Part shown: one piece after another, positions 38,429-48,342 of the stretch
How positions within the stretch are numbered: position 1 is the stretch's first letter
How the letters are laid out: the number at the start of each line of letters is the position of its first letter
Assembly (NCBI GenBank): GCA_013396655.1
Contig: WBMV01003373.1
Coordinates: forward strand, 124,001-188,000
DNA length: 64,000 nucleotides
DNA from: Campylorhamphus procurvoides
Lineage: Eukaryota; Chordata; Aves; Passeriformes; Dendrocolaptidae
Direction: 5' to 3'
Made by a program: the position numbers and the translations under genes
Notes under the pieces: generated by a model
What the model saw: the letters and a program-made list of their open reading frames with translations, nothing else
Databases searched by the model: none
Told to the model about the DNA's origin: nothing

Positions 38429-38935
38429 GAACTGAGGCTTATACTATTTGAAAAGTGAGTAGTATCTCTTTTAACAAAACAAACAATTTTTTCTTCCCTG
38501 CTGTTTTTTATGGAGCACTTAACAATTTCACGTCTGGTAATTTGAAAAGGTTTCCTATTTCCTTATTTCCATTTATCTGAATTAATTTCAACGGCAGAAA
38601 ACTGATAATATCATCAGTGCTAAAAAGAGAAGGCAAGGAAAAAGATTCATTCAGAAAAGAATGATTTTATTGGCAGTAGTGATAGCACTGTAATGTTTCC
38701 ATAATAACCCAAAGGAGTTTCGGTGACACATAGAATGTGGCCTCTGAATCCCACCAGGGTTTCAGAAAAAAAAGAAAGAAGAGAAAAAGATTTTGTGCAC
38801 TGTCAGTAAGAAAGGGATTAAATCACAATAATAGAATAAAGCCATTTAATTAATTGAATTTATTTTAATTTATTTCACAGATTCTGAATTTTCATGTCAA
38901 GGTGTTTGCTAGCGTTGATGAAATCAAAGTTGTTA
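38429..38935. other. Spacer DNA, no gene seen
   Basis: AT-rich, no recognised repeat apart from a short GAAA-rich stretch near 38768-38790. Confidence 0.5.
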
Positions 38936-39036
38936 GAAAAGAAAAGAAAGAAAGAGAGAGAAAGAAAGAAAAAGAAAGGAAGGAAGGAAGGAAGGAAGGA
39001 AGGAAGGAAGGAAGGAAGGAAAAGAAAGAAAAAGAA
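38936..39036. repeat. Compound GAAA/GGAA microsatellite
   Basis: Purine-only tract: GAAA-type units (38936-38977), then 11 uninterrupted GGAA units (38978-39021), then GAAA again. It encodes a Lys/Arg/Glu-rich frame on one strand and a Phe/Leu/Pro/Ser frame on the other. Both are artefacts of the repeat. Long GGAA tracts contain the GGAA core bound by ETS-family factors and can also form triplex-type structures, but no effect can be inferred here. Confidence 0.95.
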
Positions 39037-40548
39037 TCGGGATAAATTTAGGAACGGAAGATTACAGAAACCTTCTGCAGTACTGAAAAATATTTGTAAC
39101 TTGCTATGGCATGAAGACTTCATAGTCTGCCTCAAGCACAAACCACACAAGAAATACAAGAAAGGGAATAAAAAGCAAGTGCTTTCATTTATTATCAAGA
39201 ATACTACTTTCTACCAGGATTCCATGAAGAGGAAGTAGACATTAGAACATTGCAAGCTTTACTGTCATTTTTTCCCAATCTCAAGAATTAGTTTTAAGAA
39301 TTTAAATTAAAGAAAACCCAGAAGTCAGCTCCCAAAAAACTTATTTTTAATAACAAATACATGTTAAGTTCTTTTGTTCTTCTCATTTGGTTTTTGACAA
39401 TTAGGTTGTAGGCAAATCACTTGCAAACCTTTTCTTACACTATCATAAGTAGCACAGAAGACCCTTTCAAGCAACAGTACACATGATCCTAAGAGTCAAA
39501 GCTTCAAAAACACCAAGAAAAACTCAAAAGTTCTTTTAAGGTTGTGGGTATCCACAATCCTATGAAATGCATTTCGTATATACTTGCTTTGCAAATCATC
39601 TTTTTATTTCCTTGAAACTGGCTTCAGGCAGGTGGGCTCGTTCTTCTTCAAAACTGCTGTTGCAATCCAGTTCCAGTTCCCATTCTCCCTCAGAGGTTGT
39701 ATGGTATAACCCATAACAATTTTCCAGTAACAAGCATACATATAGTATTGTGTATGCACGTATACACAGATATACACACTAGCACAGAAACATGATTCTG
39801 CTAAATGAACACAGCAAAATGGTAACCATTATATATGTCACTTATACGTGAATTCAGCCCATGTTGTAAATTACTGTAGTGGTATCAAGAAAAATTTTAG
39901 TTATCCTTGCCATGAATTAAAAGGCTTTTGATGTGTTTGTTCACTATTCTGGGAGAAGGGAGAAAAAAGAAAAACAGAAGAAGAGGGAATGATGTGGCAG
40001 TAAATGGTCTTGCCACTGGTAGTAATATTTCTATTTTTATCTTAACCATTATTTACATATTAAAAACACAAAAAGCCATCTCATTTGAGAGGCCAAGGTA
40101 AAAACTTTCTTCAATTTTTTCTCTACCACAGATTTGATTGTTAAACACATGCACAAGCAAAATATGTAACGGTTATCTAACAAGGTCATATGAATTTGTA
40201 GCAAGAAGAATAATTAGCCTTTCAGTATAGTTAGAGGTCTGTAAACAAAGGAAAGCAAACCTTTTATTATGAAGTGTATATACATGACAGGAATGACTGC
40301 CAACTACAGTGACATTAAGAATCTGACCATGATAGGCTGGGACTGTTATATTATTCAGTGTAATAAGATATATTAGAACATGTTTACTTTTTAAAATCAA
40401 ATTTCATTACCCCCCTTTAGTGTACTTTAATTCATGTTGAAGCGTGGTCTGGAAGTGCTTGACCTATGCTGTCCTATCCCAGCTAACAACAATTATTCAG
40501 AGAGATAGAAAGTCCTGGCTTCGCTAAAAATATTTATTTTGTTGTGAA

Positions 40549-40582
40549 TGTTCTAAATGAGCTCATTTGTTCTAAATGAGCC
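40549..40582. repeat. 19-bp partial tandem duplication
   Basis: 'tgttctaaatgagctcatt' (40549-40567) is followed by 'tgttctaaatgagcc' (40568-40582). Confidence 0.8.
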
Positions 40583-40847
40583 TTTGCAGAAATTGTCCAG
40601 TGACTGACAGTGTTCCTGTTCACAGAGTTTTGGTAGCGTATTAGTCAGTTATGGTTGTACCTTTAACTATACCTAAAAAATGCTATAACAAGCAGTACAA
40701 AGACAAGCTGCTATTACTTTTCAGGGTTCGAAAAAGTATATGTGAGCATCTGTCTCTCCCATAAAGCCTATTTCTGATTTTAAATATGTTTATGCTGCAG
40801 CGATTTCAAAAATGAAAATAGAAGTTTTCTCACTATTTCCTTGTATT

Positions 40848-40909
40848 TTTGTGTCCTTCATGAGGACTAAGTATTAGATTTGTGTCTTCCATGAGGACTA
40901 AGAATTTTA
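40848..40909. repeat. 31-bp tandem duplication, two copies
   Basis: 'tttgtgtccttcatgaggac' and following bases (40848-40878) recur from 40879 with a few changes. The shared core is 'atgaggactaag'. Confidence 0.85.
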
Positions 40910-41627
40910 AACTAATGCATAACCCAATCTAAAACATGCCCAGAATTCTAAAAAACACTTTCTTACCTCTTCCTGATTTTGCAGGTATCTGTTGTCACTG
41001 GTATTATACCCACTGATAAATATTAACAGCAGAAGAATTTAATATTCTGCTAAATAATCATGGCTCTCAGTATGTCCCTTTCTTTATTTTGGATGCTTTA
41101 AATTGATTTTCTGGTATAGTCTTTATCATTCCAAGCACATAATTTATTCAGCCATGACTGAAGCAGTAAAAACAGACTCCTGAAATTTCTTTAAAAACCA
41201 GAAGTAAATAAAACTTTTCCTTTTATGCTGTACTTTGCATAGATTCGGTATAAGATTATTCACCAAATAATATTCATCCTTTCTAAAAAATAGTTAATGA
41301 AAACAAAAAATTCTTTGAGACATTGTACAGTGTTGGTTTCTTTATGTATGTATTTGCAGCACAAGATAAATTTGGTTAATTAAAGCATTCCTTTAAATTC
41401 CTTCATGATGTTTGAAAAAGTTCTTTATTAGTATTTCAACAAAGAATCTCTAACCCAAAAATGAGTTCTGCTACAATAGGATATAGCAAGATGGATATTT
41501 TCTTTCCCAGCCCTTTAGCCATAAACAGGCTAAACTATAAAATCACTGACATTATTTCAGAATGCTCCATTCTAAAAGGCTTTTTTTTAAGCATGCCTTT
41601 GAATTAAGGCAGACTAAAACAGCATTA

Positions 41628-41731
41628 CAGCAGTCCTGGGATTTGGGAAGCAGCATTTTAACAGAATGTTGCCCATGTTCTCATGCTGTGAACATGTTCA
41701 TAGCAGTTCGATGAAAGTCCCAGGACTGCTG
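41628..41731. repeat. Fold-back sequence with 14-bp perfect outer arms and 7-bp inner arms
   Basis: The outer arms 41628-41641 and 41718-41731 are exact reverse complements (CAGCAGTCCTGGGA). Inner arms CATGTTC (41674-41680) and GAACATG (41690-41696) pair around a 9-base loop. The intervening segments are of unequal length (32 and 21 nt) and pair only weakly. It could be a decayed MITE-like element, a local inverted duplication, or an RNA hairpin if transcribed. Confidence 0.7.
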
Positions 41732-42469
41732 GTGTAGCATCTGTTCAGTACCACCAAAGACTTGGATATTACACAAGAGTCTGTTTTCTATTCATCAACT
41801 GCCTTTTTACAAACACAGTACTTCTTTTCTGCAAGGGAATTTTGTATCTGTGTTTTCTGATGTTAACACACAAACACACTTGTTATATATATTTTTTTTT
41901 ATATTATTGGATATTTATCAGACTACTCTCAGAGCTACTCTCAGGCTAAATAGGGACTTTTAGGCTTGGATGTTATCCATATCCAAAAACATATACATGT
42001 TTCCAAAGGTGCTAACACAAAATCATAACCTTGGAACAAAATTCCTTTCAGTCGGGATAACTGAGTCACTATGCTCAAAGTGGTAATTACATGTCAATTC
42101 ACAATTCAAAATACTTGACCTGACTGTGACATTTAGCATCTCAGATCTTGCCCAGTGATGAAGAGTAAGTATGTCTTGGTTCCACATAGAGATTCAGATC
42201 TTGATTTCTGCTATTCTCAGAGATGTAGATCCCCAGTTTCAGGAGGGCATTCCCAACAAATAATTTTAACAAGAATCATTTAACGGTGCTACTTCTGTTG
42301 AGTGCATCATTTGTTCCAAATCATTAGTTTTATTTTTGTTTGGATGTGCTTACTTTACCAATTAGGCTCATTTAATGGTCCAGGCAGGTTCACAGTCTGC
42401 TGATTGCATTTGCTGAGATCTGATTAGTGAGAGAAGCCTCTGCCTGAACTAAAGTGCAAACAAGACTAT

Positions 42470-43560
42470 ATGCTGAAGTGAATAATATAGATTTTATTTA
42501 GCAATGAATGTGAGGTAGAGATATGGAAAGAAATATAAAGGGAGGAAGGCAGGGAGAGAGAGAGAGAGAGAGAGAGAGATCAAGCAGAAGATAGTCAACA
42601 TCCATGGATCCAGAGGTGTTCTTTTGGTACTTCTTCACCCTGGGGCTTTTGGTGGTGGGGGAACCAGGGTCACTAAAAACTTTCCCCCCTTTATACATCT
42701 TAGCAAACAAAGGAATTAATGCTCATTCGCTACACAGTCCTCTTATTCTATTAGTTAAAATGTTCCCTCACTTCTTATGATAATTAACCCACTCAGTTTT
42801 TCTCTTCTTTTCAGTCAGTGGATTTCTTGTGTTGTGTCATGAGTCAGTGGCCATGATCTCACCCTGCCAGAATTACCTTTTACCCAATTCAAACTGATTT
42901 CAACACAGTTGCTGAGTTGCTTCCCTTGTGGCCCATAAATTCTGCATTCTTTGTGTCCATTATGAATGATACATTCTTCTCCCCCAGCTTTGTTAGCTTC
43001 CCTCTAGGTCTAAGACAACACCTAAACAATAGCGCCACTTTTATCTTGTCTCCAGTTCCTGCTGGATGGTTCATCCCCAAATTCCAGGTACCCATGGGGG
43101 CATATTTGGTGTTTGTTTGTGGTTGCAGGTGCCATCTATCCCATAACTTGGGGTGATATTTGTTTGGCCAGTGATATGCGTATAAGCAGTTATTTCTTTA
43201 CACAGTTTCCCACAGTGGGAATTTTTGTCTGGATGCATAGCCTAGGATGTGCTAACCCAATCTTGCCTAGGCCTGGGGTCAGTGCGATCCTGTAGCTTCC
43301 TTCTGTGCTTATCTCATGACAAAGTCCTTCTCGGGCCTTAACATGTTTGAGACAGGCAACTGTACTCTCTAACTCCTCACAGCACTGCAAACCATCTAGA
43401 TCTCTTCCAAAATGTCTTTAGAGATAGAAAAATCTGGACCAAGCTGATCAGTCACCTTCAAACGTATGACCTGCGCACAGTTCGCAGAACAGTGTATGCC
43501 AAGATCACCTCCAGACAGAGAGTATGGATGCAGACAGGACAAGTATGGCTTCCTTTTCTT
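42470..43560 (-). mobile_element. Probable LTR-type element (avian ERV-like), antisense
   Basis: I recognise the block order of an avian ERVL-like repeat on the plus strand: 'ggcttttggtggtggggga', 'ccctttatacatct', 'cagtggccatgatctcaccc', 'ttcccttgtggccc'. Read on the minus strand it has a TATAAA box (42690-42695) and an AATAAA signal (42493-42498) about 195 bp further on, the order expected for U3-R-U5. No coding sequence is visible. The upstream limit near 43560 is uncertain. A GA microsatellite has grown between the TATA box and the poly(A) signal. Confidence 0.5.
42554..42579. repeat. (GA)13 microsatellite inside the LTR-type element
   Basis: 26 bp of uninterrupted GA units, embedded in purine-rich LTR sequence. 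Confidence 0.95.
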
Positions 43561-44820
43561 AGGAGTCTCACAACACTTTGTTAATAGACCTCATATTATT
43601 TTGTAATGACATGAAATTAAAGTGTGTGACTAGACATCTTTCCCCTGCCCCCATGCTATATAGCTACAGAAGAAAAAACTTCAGAGGTCAAAAAATAAAC
43701 CTCCACACACCCATATAAACATGATGCTCACAAGCTCATGTATACATATACTCTGCACTTCCATAGCCAGTCATCTTCGCTCCAGTATTGTAAATAACAG
43801 GATGGTAAAGTAACAATGAATAGGTAGGGTGAATTGTTTAACTTTCTTTCTCATTCATGTAAATTCTGGTCACTGCAGACTTCAGTGGAAGATGGCAAGG
43901 AAGCTAAGCTGGGTACGCTTGTCCCAAACAAGCTGCCTGAATGTTCTCAGATTAGAAGACAATCAGGTTAAAGGATCCTGTACAGTCATATTGAGGCTAT
44001 TGAAAGTAATTGTTCATGGATTTCAAGAAATCAGATTACCTCATAATCCAATAGTAATATTTGACATGCTTTACCTTATTAAGAAGTCACTGTAAAATTG
44101 TTATGCAAATTAGATATTTGCAAGAAAGAGTGCAAAGAATAGAATAACTAGAGAATTACATGGTGGTATGAAGTAGCTGAGCAGTATCTTGACTGTTGCC
44201 AATTACATACCAGTCTAGTTTTTGAAAAGGATTATGTTTCTGCATAGAATATATTTCCAGAAACTCCACTGGACATCATTAAATGTAGGTTCAATGTACA
44301 ATCCTCTGTAAATATTCCAAAATCCCATTGCACTTTCATGTTTTGCTTTTTACATGAAAGACATTTACCAGCCATTTTTTGTAGTACTGAAGTGAATACC
44401 TACATAGAAGAAAAGAAAATAGTGCACTGGGAACAGGGATAGTTAAAAAGAGTAACATTACTAGATAATTGTCAGACAGCTGATTAGTTTAATGTCATCA
44501 GTTAGTTTTCACAAGCTTTCCCCCACCTTGCTCACCTTCTGACATTGTTCAAATAATATGATTTTCTTATATTCAACTGTTATTCCATTGCACTATGCAC
44601 TACCATTCAAGTTCCATATCCACAGTGTTTTGTGGAAAGAGTATAGCATTTCACAGTGTGAAATGTGTGCAGACTGACATCTATTCTTTTAAAAAGCAAA
44701 CCTGAAAAATACCAAATGACCTCTTTGCTGGTATTTTTCCCATTACAGTGTGGTTTGGTTCAATCACATGCCAAGAAGCTGTCTAGAAACCTAATTTAAT
44801 TGTTAAACCAAACACATTCC
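43561..44820. other. Single-copy-looking DNA, no gene seen
   Basis: No recognised repeat. A near-perfect 19-bp palindrome (9-bp arms, 1-base spacer) lies at about 44649-44667. Confidence 0.5.
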
Positions 44821-45081
44821 TTGGTGTTTCAATGCAGACAGCACGCTTTTCCACTGCTGGAGCGTAAAGGAAGCAGCTGCCACGGCACAGAGCAGGTGCC
44901 ACTACGGCAGGTGCCACCACAGCAGATGCCACCACAACAGCTGCCCCCTGCCTGCACGCATCCCTGCGTGGCCACAGCATCCTTGTGAGGGGCTGTGCCT
45001 GCTCCACCCAACGCAGCCAGGCTTCTCGGCCACTGCTGTTGCCATGTGGACTGGAAACAGTTGTACAAAAATAAAAAAAAA
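44821..45081. other. Isolated GC-rich islet with 15-bp tandem repeat and A-rich end
   Basis: About 240 bp are clearly richer in G+C and CpG than everything around. Inside are four 15-bp units (44893-44907, 44908-44922, 44923-44937, 44938-44952) of the type CAGGTGCCACCACAG. The plus-strand frame 44800-44988 reads the units as QVPLR-QVPPQ-QMPPQ-QLPPA. The minus-strand frame 44783-45115 begins with a hydrophobic stretch that comes only from the A-rich end. The islet ends in an A-rich run (45066-45080). It could be a retrocopied fragment of a GC-rich transcript with a poly(A) remnant, or a decayed GC-rich minisatellite. I find no clear target-site duplication and recognise no source gene. Confidence 0.5.
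44893..44952. repeat. 15-bp minisatellite, 4 units
   Basis: Four consecutive 15-bp units with the shared core CAG.TGCC. The first three keep CCAC or CTAC at positions 8-12, and the last is more diverged. The period is a multiple of three, so both strands show pentapeptide-like repeats in open frames. Confidence 0.85.
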
Positions 45082-46681
45082 TCAACCCTAAAAATAAGCA
45101 TAAAACCCTCAACAAGGCTTCATTAAAATATTAAAACCCACAGTCTATAAAATAGCCACTTCATATTCCGTGAGGCACGTGCTGTTTGTCATGATGACCT
45201 TGATATTCAGTTTTATCATTTCCCCCTGGGTAAGAGAATTGGCAAAGGCATACCCTCTTTAAGTTTAAAATCTTCCATTGCAAATATGATTTGTCTTCCA
45301 AAGCAGAGGCAAATCAAATTCTGTGTTTCATTGTAGCTGCTTATGTGCATTTGCAGGTTTGTTGATTTGGAAATATAACATCTGCAAAATAAAAAAACTA
45401 GTCAATTAAGCTTAGGAAAGGCTTTGCACATCAGCTAATCTCCCCCATTGTATGCAGGCTAATGGTATGTACCCACACGACTGTGAACTAGTCTGGAAAA
45501 TGAGAAATGCCTGTGATCAGTAATAATGTCATTATCTAGAATTTTTAAAAATGTTTTCTGATTTGACCAGCCTCTACAGGTATCAGTGGTCATTCTAGCA
45601 TTTATTTCCATGGTACAAAGGTGAACACCTCCTGTTCTCTTTTTTTCAGTCTATCACTTCTTAAAATCAACATCTAGAAAGAAATAATACATTTTTTAGA
45701 ACAAATAGTGCAGTCGGAAAAAAGGGAAAGATCAAGCTTTAGGGCACACAAGCCCTTTCTCAAGCCTAACATGAGTCAAGCATGCACTGGAAAGAGTTAC
45801 TCTAGCTGCAATTCAGCTAAGGGAGAAAAAAATATTTCCAAAGCTCAAAACTAAACTTTCAGGAGATTGTTTTGCTTACTAATATGCATAATATTACAGG
45901 ATAAGTAAAATTCTGACCTAAAGTATGGGGTTCTTTGATACCCTACTAGAACTTTCTACTTATCTTAAATGCTTCAAATTCATCACCATTTTTCCTACTA
46001 TTCATTGCTGAAACATTAGAAGTAACAGCCATTTTCAGAATAAGCATGTACATAGACACATTCCTTATCTGACTCTCTAGTTTCTCAGTTATTCATGCAA
46101 TTTCCTAGTTTATTAATATAAATCAATAATATCCAGAGCAATTACTACCCACTTAGTTTAATGTTTGTTCTGTTTTTATTTGGCCTGAAAAAGGACTTGA
46201 GAGCTTCAGCCTTCTGCTCCATTCAACACACATCATATTGCCCATCTTATAACTTGGCTAGTGTAGCCAACTAATGCTGCTATTCATTTTGGTCTGTTCT
46301 TTATAGTAAATAAACTTGTTCGGTATGCAGCAGAGAATTCATTACTCAAAATGGAGGGTAAGATCCCGCTATTTACATTCTGCTAACATTTGATAAAAAG
46401 ACTAAAATAGAAGAAAAATCATTCAGAGATAAGCAAAAAAAATAATTTTAGTGCTGTGCATTATATGACATCTTTCCTCTGTGTGTTTAAATACAATTTT
46501 ATAGTATTTTTTAAAATTAAACAATATTTTCTATTTAGTTAGGAAAATAAACACACTACAAATCAGCATAATCTGCAAAATAATGTTATTTATATACATA
46601 AGAAATTGAGTGTATTTTGAAAATCCTTCTTCATAGGATATTTAATAGGAAAATTCTTAGCAAAGGTTTTTCATTACTTTG
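45082..46681. other. Single-copy-looking DNA, no gene seen
   Basis: AT-rich, no recognised gene or repeat. Confidence 0.5.
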
Positions 46682-47413
46682 CAGAATCACGGATTCATAT
46701 AATTTTCAGAGTTGTAACAGACCCACCACCAAAATCCAACTCCTGGCCCTTCACAGCACAATCTCCAAGAGTCACACCATGTGATTGAGAGCATTGTCCA
46801 AATGCTTCTTGAACTCTGTCAGGTTTGGTGCTGTGACCACTTCCCTGGTGGGGAGGCCTGTTCCAGTGCCCAGCCACTCTCTTGGTGAAGAACTTCTTTC
46901 TAATACCCAACCTAAACCTCCCCTGACACAATTTTAGGCTTTTATCTTGCGTCCTGTCACTGGTCACTACAGAAAAGAGATCAGTGCCTGCCACTCCACT
47001 TCTCCTCATGAGGAAGTTGTCACTGCCATGAGGTCTCCCTTCAGTCTCCTCTTTTCCAGGCTGAACAGACCAAGTGACCTCAGCCACTTCTCATATGGTC
47101 TCCCTTTCAGGTCTTCACTATCCTCGTGAGCCTCCTTTGGATGTTCTCTAATAGCTTAATGTCTTTTTTTATATTGTGGCATCCAAAACTGCACACAATA
47201 TCCAAGGTGAGGACACCGCAGTGCAGAGCAGAGTGGTACAATCCTCTCCCCTATCTGGCTGGTGATGCTTTGCCTGATGCCCCCCAGGGCATGGTTGGCT
47301 CTCCTGGCTGCCAGGGCACTGCTGACTCATATTCAACTTGCCATTGACCAGGATCCCCAGGTCCCTTTCTGCAGCACTGCTTTCCAGCATCTTGTTTCCC
47401 TGATGTCTAAACC
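46682..47413 (-). mobile_element. CR1 LINE, antisense, 3' part (split by an LTR)
   Basis: The 3' end is at 46682 ('cagaatcacggattca'). Minus-strand CR1 sequence follows: 3' UTR ('ccaactcctggcccttcaca'), the ORF2 C-terminus (frame 46695-47087 includes LCQGRFRLGIRKKFF followed by VAGHWNRPP) and more upstream ORF2 (frame 47169-47429 includes SAAERDLGILVNGKLNMSQQ). Alignment with other copies stops at about 47413, and CR1 text resumes after 47875. Frameshifts make it non-coding. Same 3' subfamily as the 2.3, 28.1 and 38.3 kb copies. Confidence 0.9.
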
Positions 47414-47875
47414 TGCAAAAGACTTTCAAAACAATATTAGTGGAGATAAAGTAGTTCCTTTATTAGAAGCTTCTAGGCACACAACAAAAGTATGCACACA
47501 CATGTCAGCTAAATGTTACAGTTTTTATAACTTTCAGTAATTAACATATTTGAGGGCTATACCCAACCTGTGATACCCTTTTTCCCTGGTGCCCACCGTC
47601 GGAACTCCTCAGAACTGCCCCTTGGAGCCCCTCCAAGGGCTCTGATCTTACTCTCCTGTTTTGACTACAAGCTATCTTATTGTCTCAGTGTTCTTGCAGG
47701 TGTTCTTCAAAACAGCATGTCCTTGGTAATGTGTGTCTAACAGAATTTCAGGAATATGTGATAAAATGTTCAGTAACTTCAAAGTGCTACTTAAAATGTG
47801 AGACATTTAAGAAAACTTATTCAACTTATATAACTCTATGAAAGTCTATAAAATACACATTAAAATCCTTAGGCA
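47414..47875 (-). mobile_element. Solo-LTR-like insertion inside CR1, antisense
   Basis: 462 bp interrupt the CR1 and have LTR layout when read on the minus strand. They begin TGCCTAAGG and end CTTTTGCA (so TG...CA), with TATAAA at 47524-47529 and AATAAA at 47459-47464, about 60 bp apart and about 45 bp before the end. The segment has no frame with retroviral protein content, as expected for a solo LTR. A short target-site duplication is not clear: 'aaacc' on one side and 'tcacc' on the other share only part. Exact ends are therefore provisional. I do not recognise the specific family. Confidence 0.55.
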
Positions 47876-47964
47876 TCACCCCAGCTAATACGTACATCAG
47901 GGGTTGGCCCAGCTGAACTGTAGAATCCAGCACTTGCCCTTGTTAAACTTCATATGTTTTATAT
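47876..47964 (-). mobile_element. CR1 LINE, antisense, continuation beyond the LTR
   Basis: 'ggggttggcccagctgaac' and 'cagcacttgcccttgttaaa' are the complement of the ORF2 region that should follow the 46.7-47.4 kb piece. The copy is then truncated. Together the two pieces formed one CR1 of roughly 820 bp. Confidence 0.75.
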
Positions 47965-48025
47965 CACTAGAAGGGTGTTATACTATTCGTTGTCTATTGC
48001 ATCCAAACTCAATTACATTTTTTCA

Positions 48026-48342
48026 GCTTGCATGGTGCAACACCAGATGCTCACTAAAACAGCTCTATCACTCCCATCCTCAGTTGGAGTAGAGAGAGAA
48101 AATACAAGAAAAGACTCATGGGTTGAGATAAGAACAGGGAGAGATCACTCACCAAATACCATCTTGGGCAAAACAGCCTCAGCTTAGGGAAATTTGTTTA
48201 ATTTATTACCAATGAAATAATGAGAAAAAAATGCCAAATCATAGAACACCTTCCCCCACCTCTTACTTCTCTCTAGGCTCAGCTTCATTCCTGATTTTTC
48301 TACCTCCATGCCCAGTGGCACAGAGGGACAGGGAATGGGTGT
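48026..48342 (-). mobile_element. LTR fragment of a common avian ERV-like repeat, antisense
   Basis: Blocks 'tgcatggtgcaacaccagat', 'gggagagatcactcaccaaa', 'tttaatttattaccaatgaa' and 'caccttcccccacctctta' match in order an LTR repeat widespread in birds. On the minus strand an AATAAA signal lies at 48202-48207. The rest toward 48342 is upstream LTR sequence, cut off abruptly after 'ggacagggaatggg'. No protein-coding part is present. Confidence 0.55.

Larger units (their letters stand above)
39037..42469. other. Single-copy-looking DNA, no gene seen
   Basis: No gene. It contains short tandem duplications (40549-40582, 40848-40909) and a 104-bp fold-back sequence (41628-41731), each listed. 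A TA/T-rich tract lies at about 41885-41906. Confidence 0.5.

Noticed and set aside
38894..39238. 114-codon Lys/Arg-rich frame and its 107-codon minus-strand partner
   Set aside because: Both are created by the GAAA/GGAA microsatellite, which has a period that keeps frames open.
40715..40740. 'agggttcgaaa' resembling a tRNA T-arm (B box)
   Set aside because: No matching A box or cloverleaf arms at the right spacing.
44783..45115. 110-codon minus-strand frame with a hydrophobic, signal-peptide-like start, plus an overlapping Cys-rich 90-codon frame
   Set aside because: The hydrophobic start is just the complement of an A-rich run, and the Cys/Gly repeats come from the 15-bp minisatellite. 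Overlapping open frames on both strands reflect high GC content, not coding.
46695..47087. 130-codon minus-strand frame
   Set aside because: Real CR1 ORF2 text, but only a broken C-terminal piece of a dead element, so not listed as a gene.
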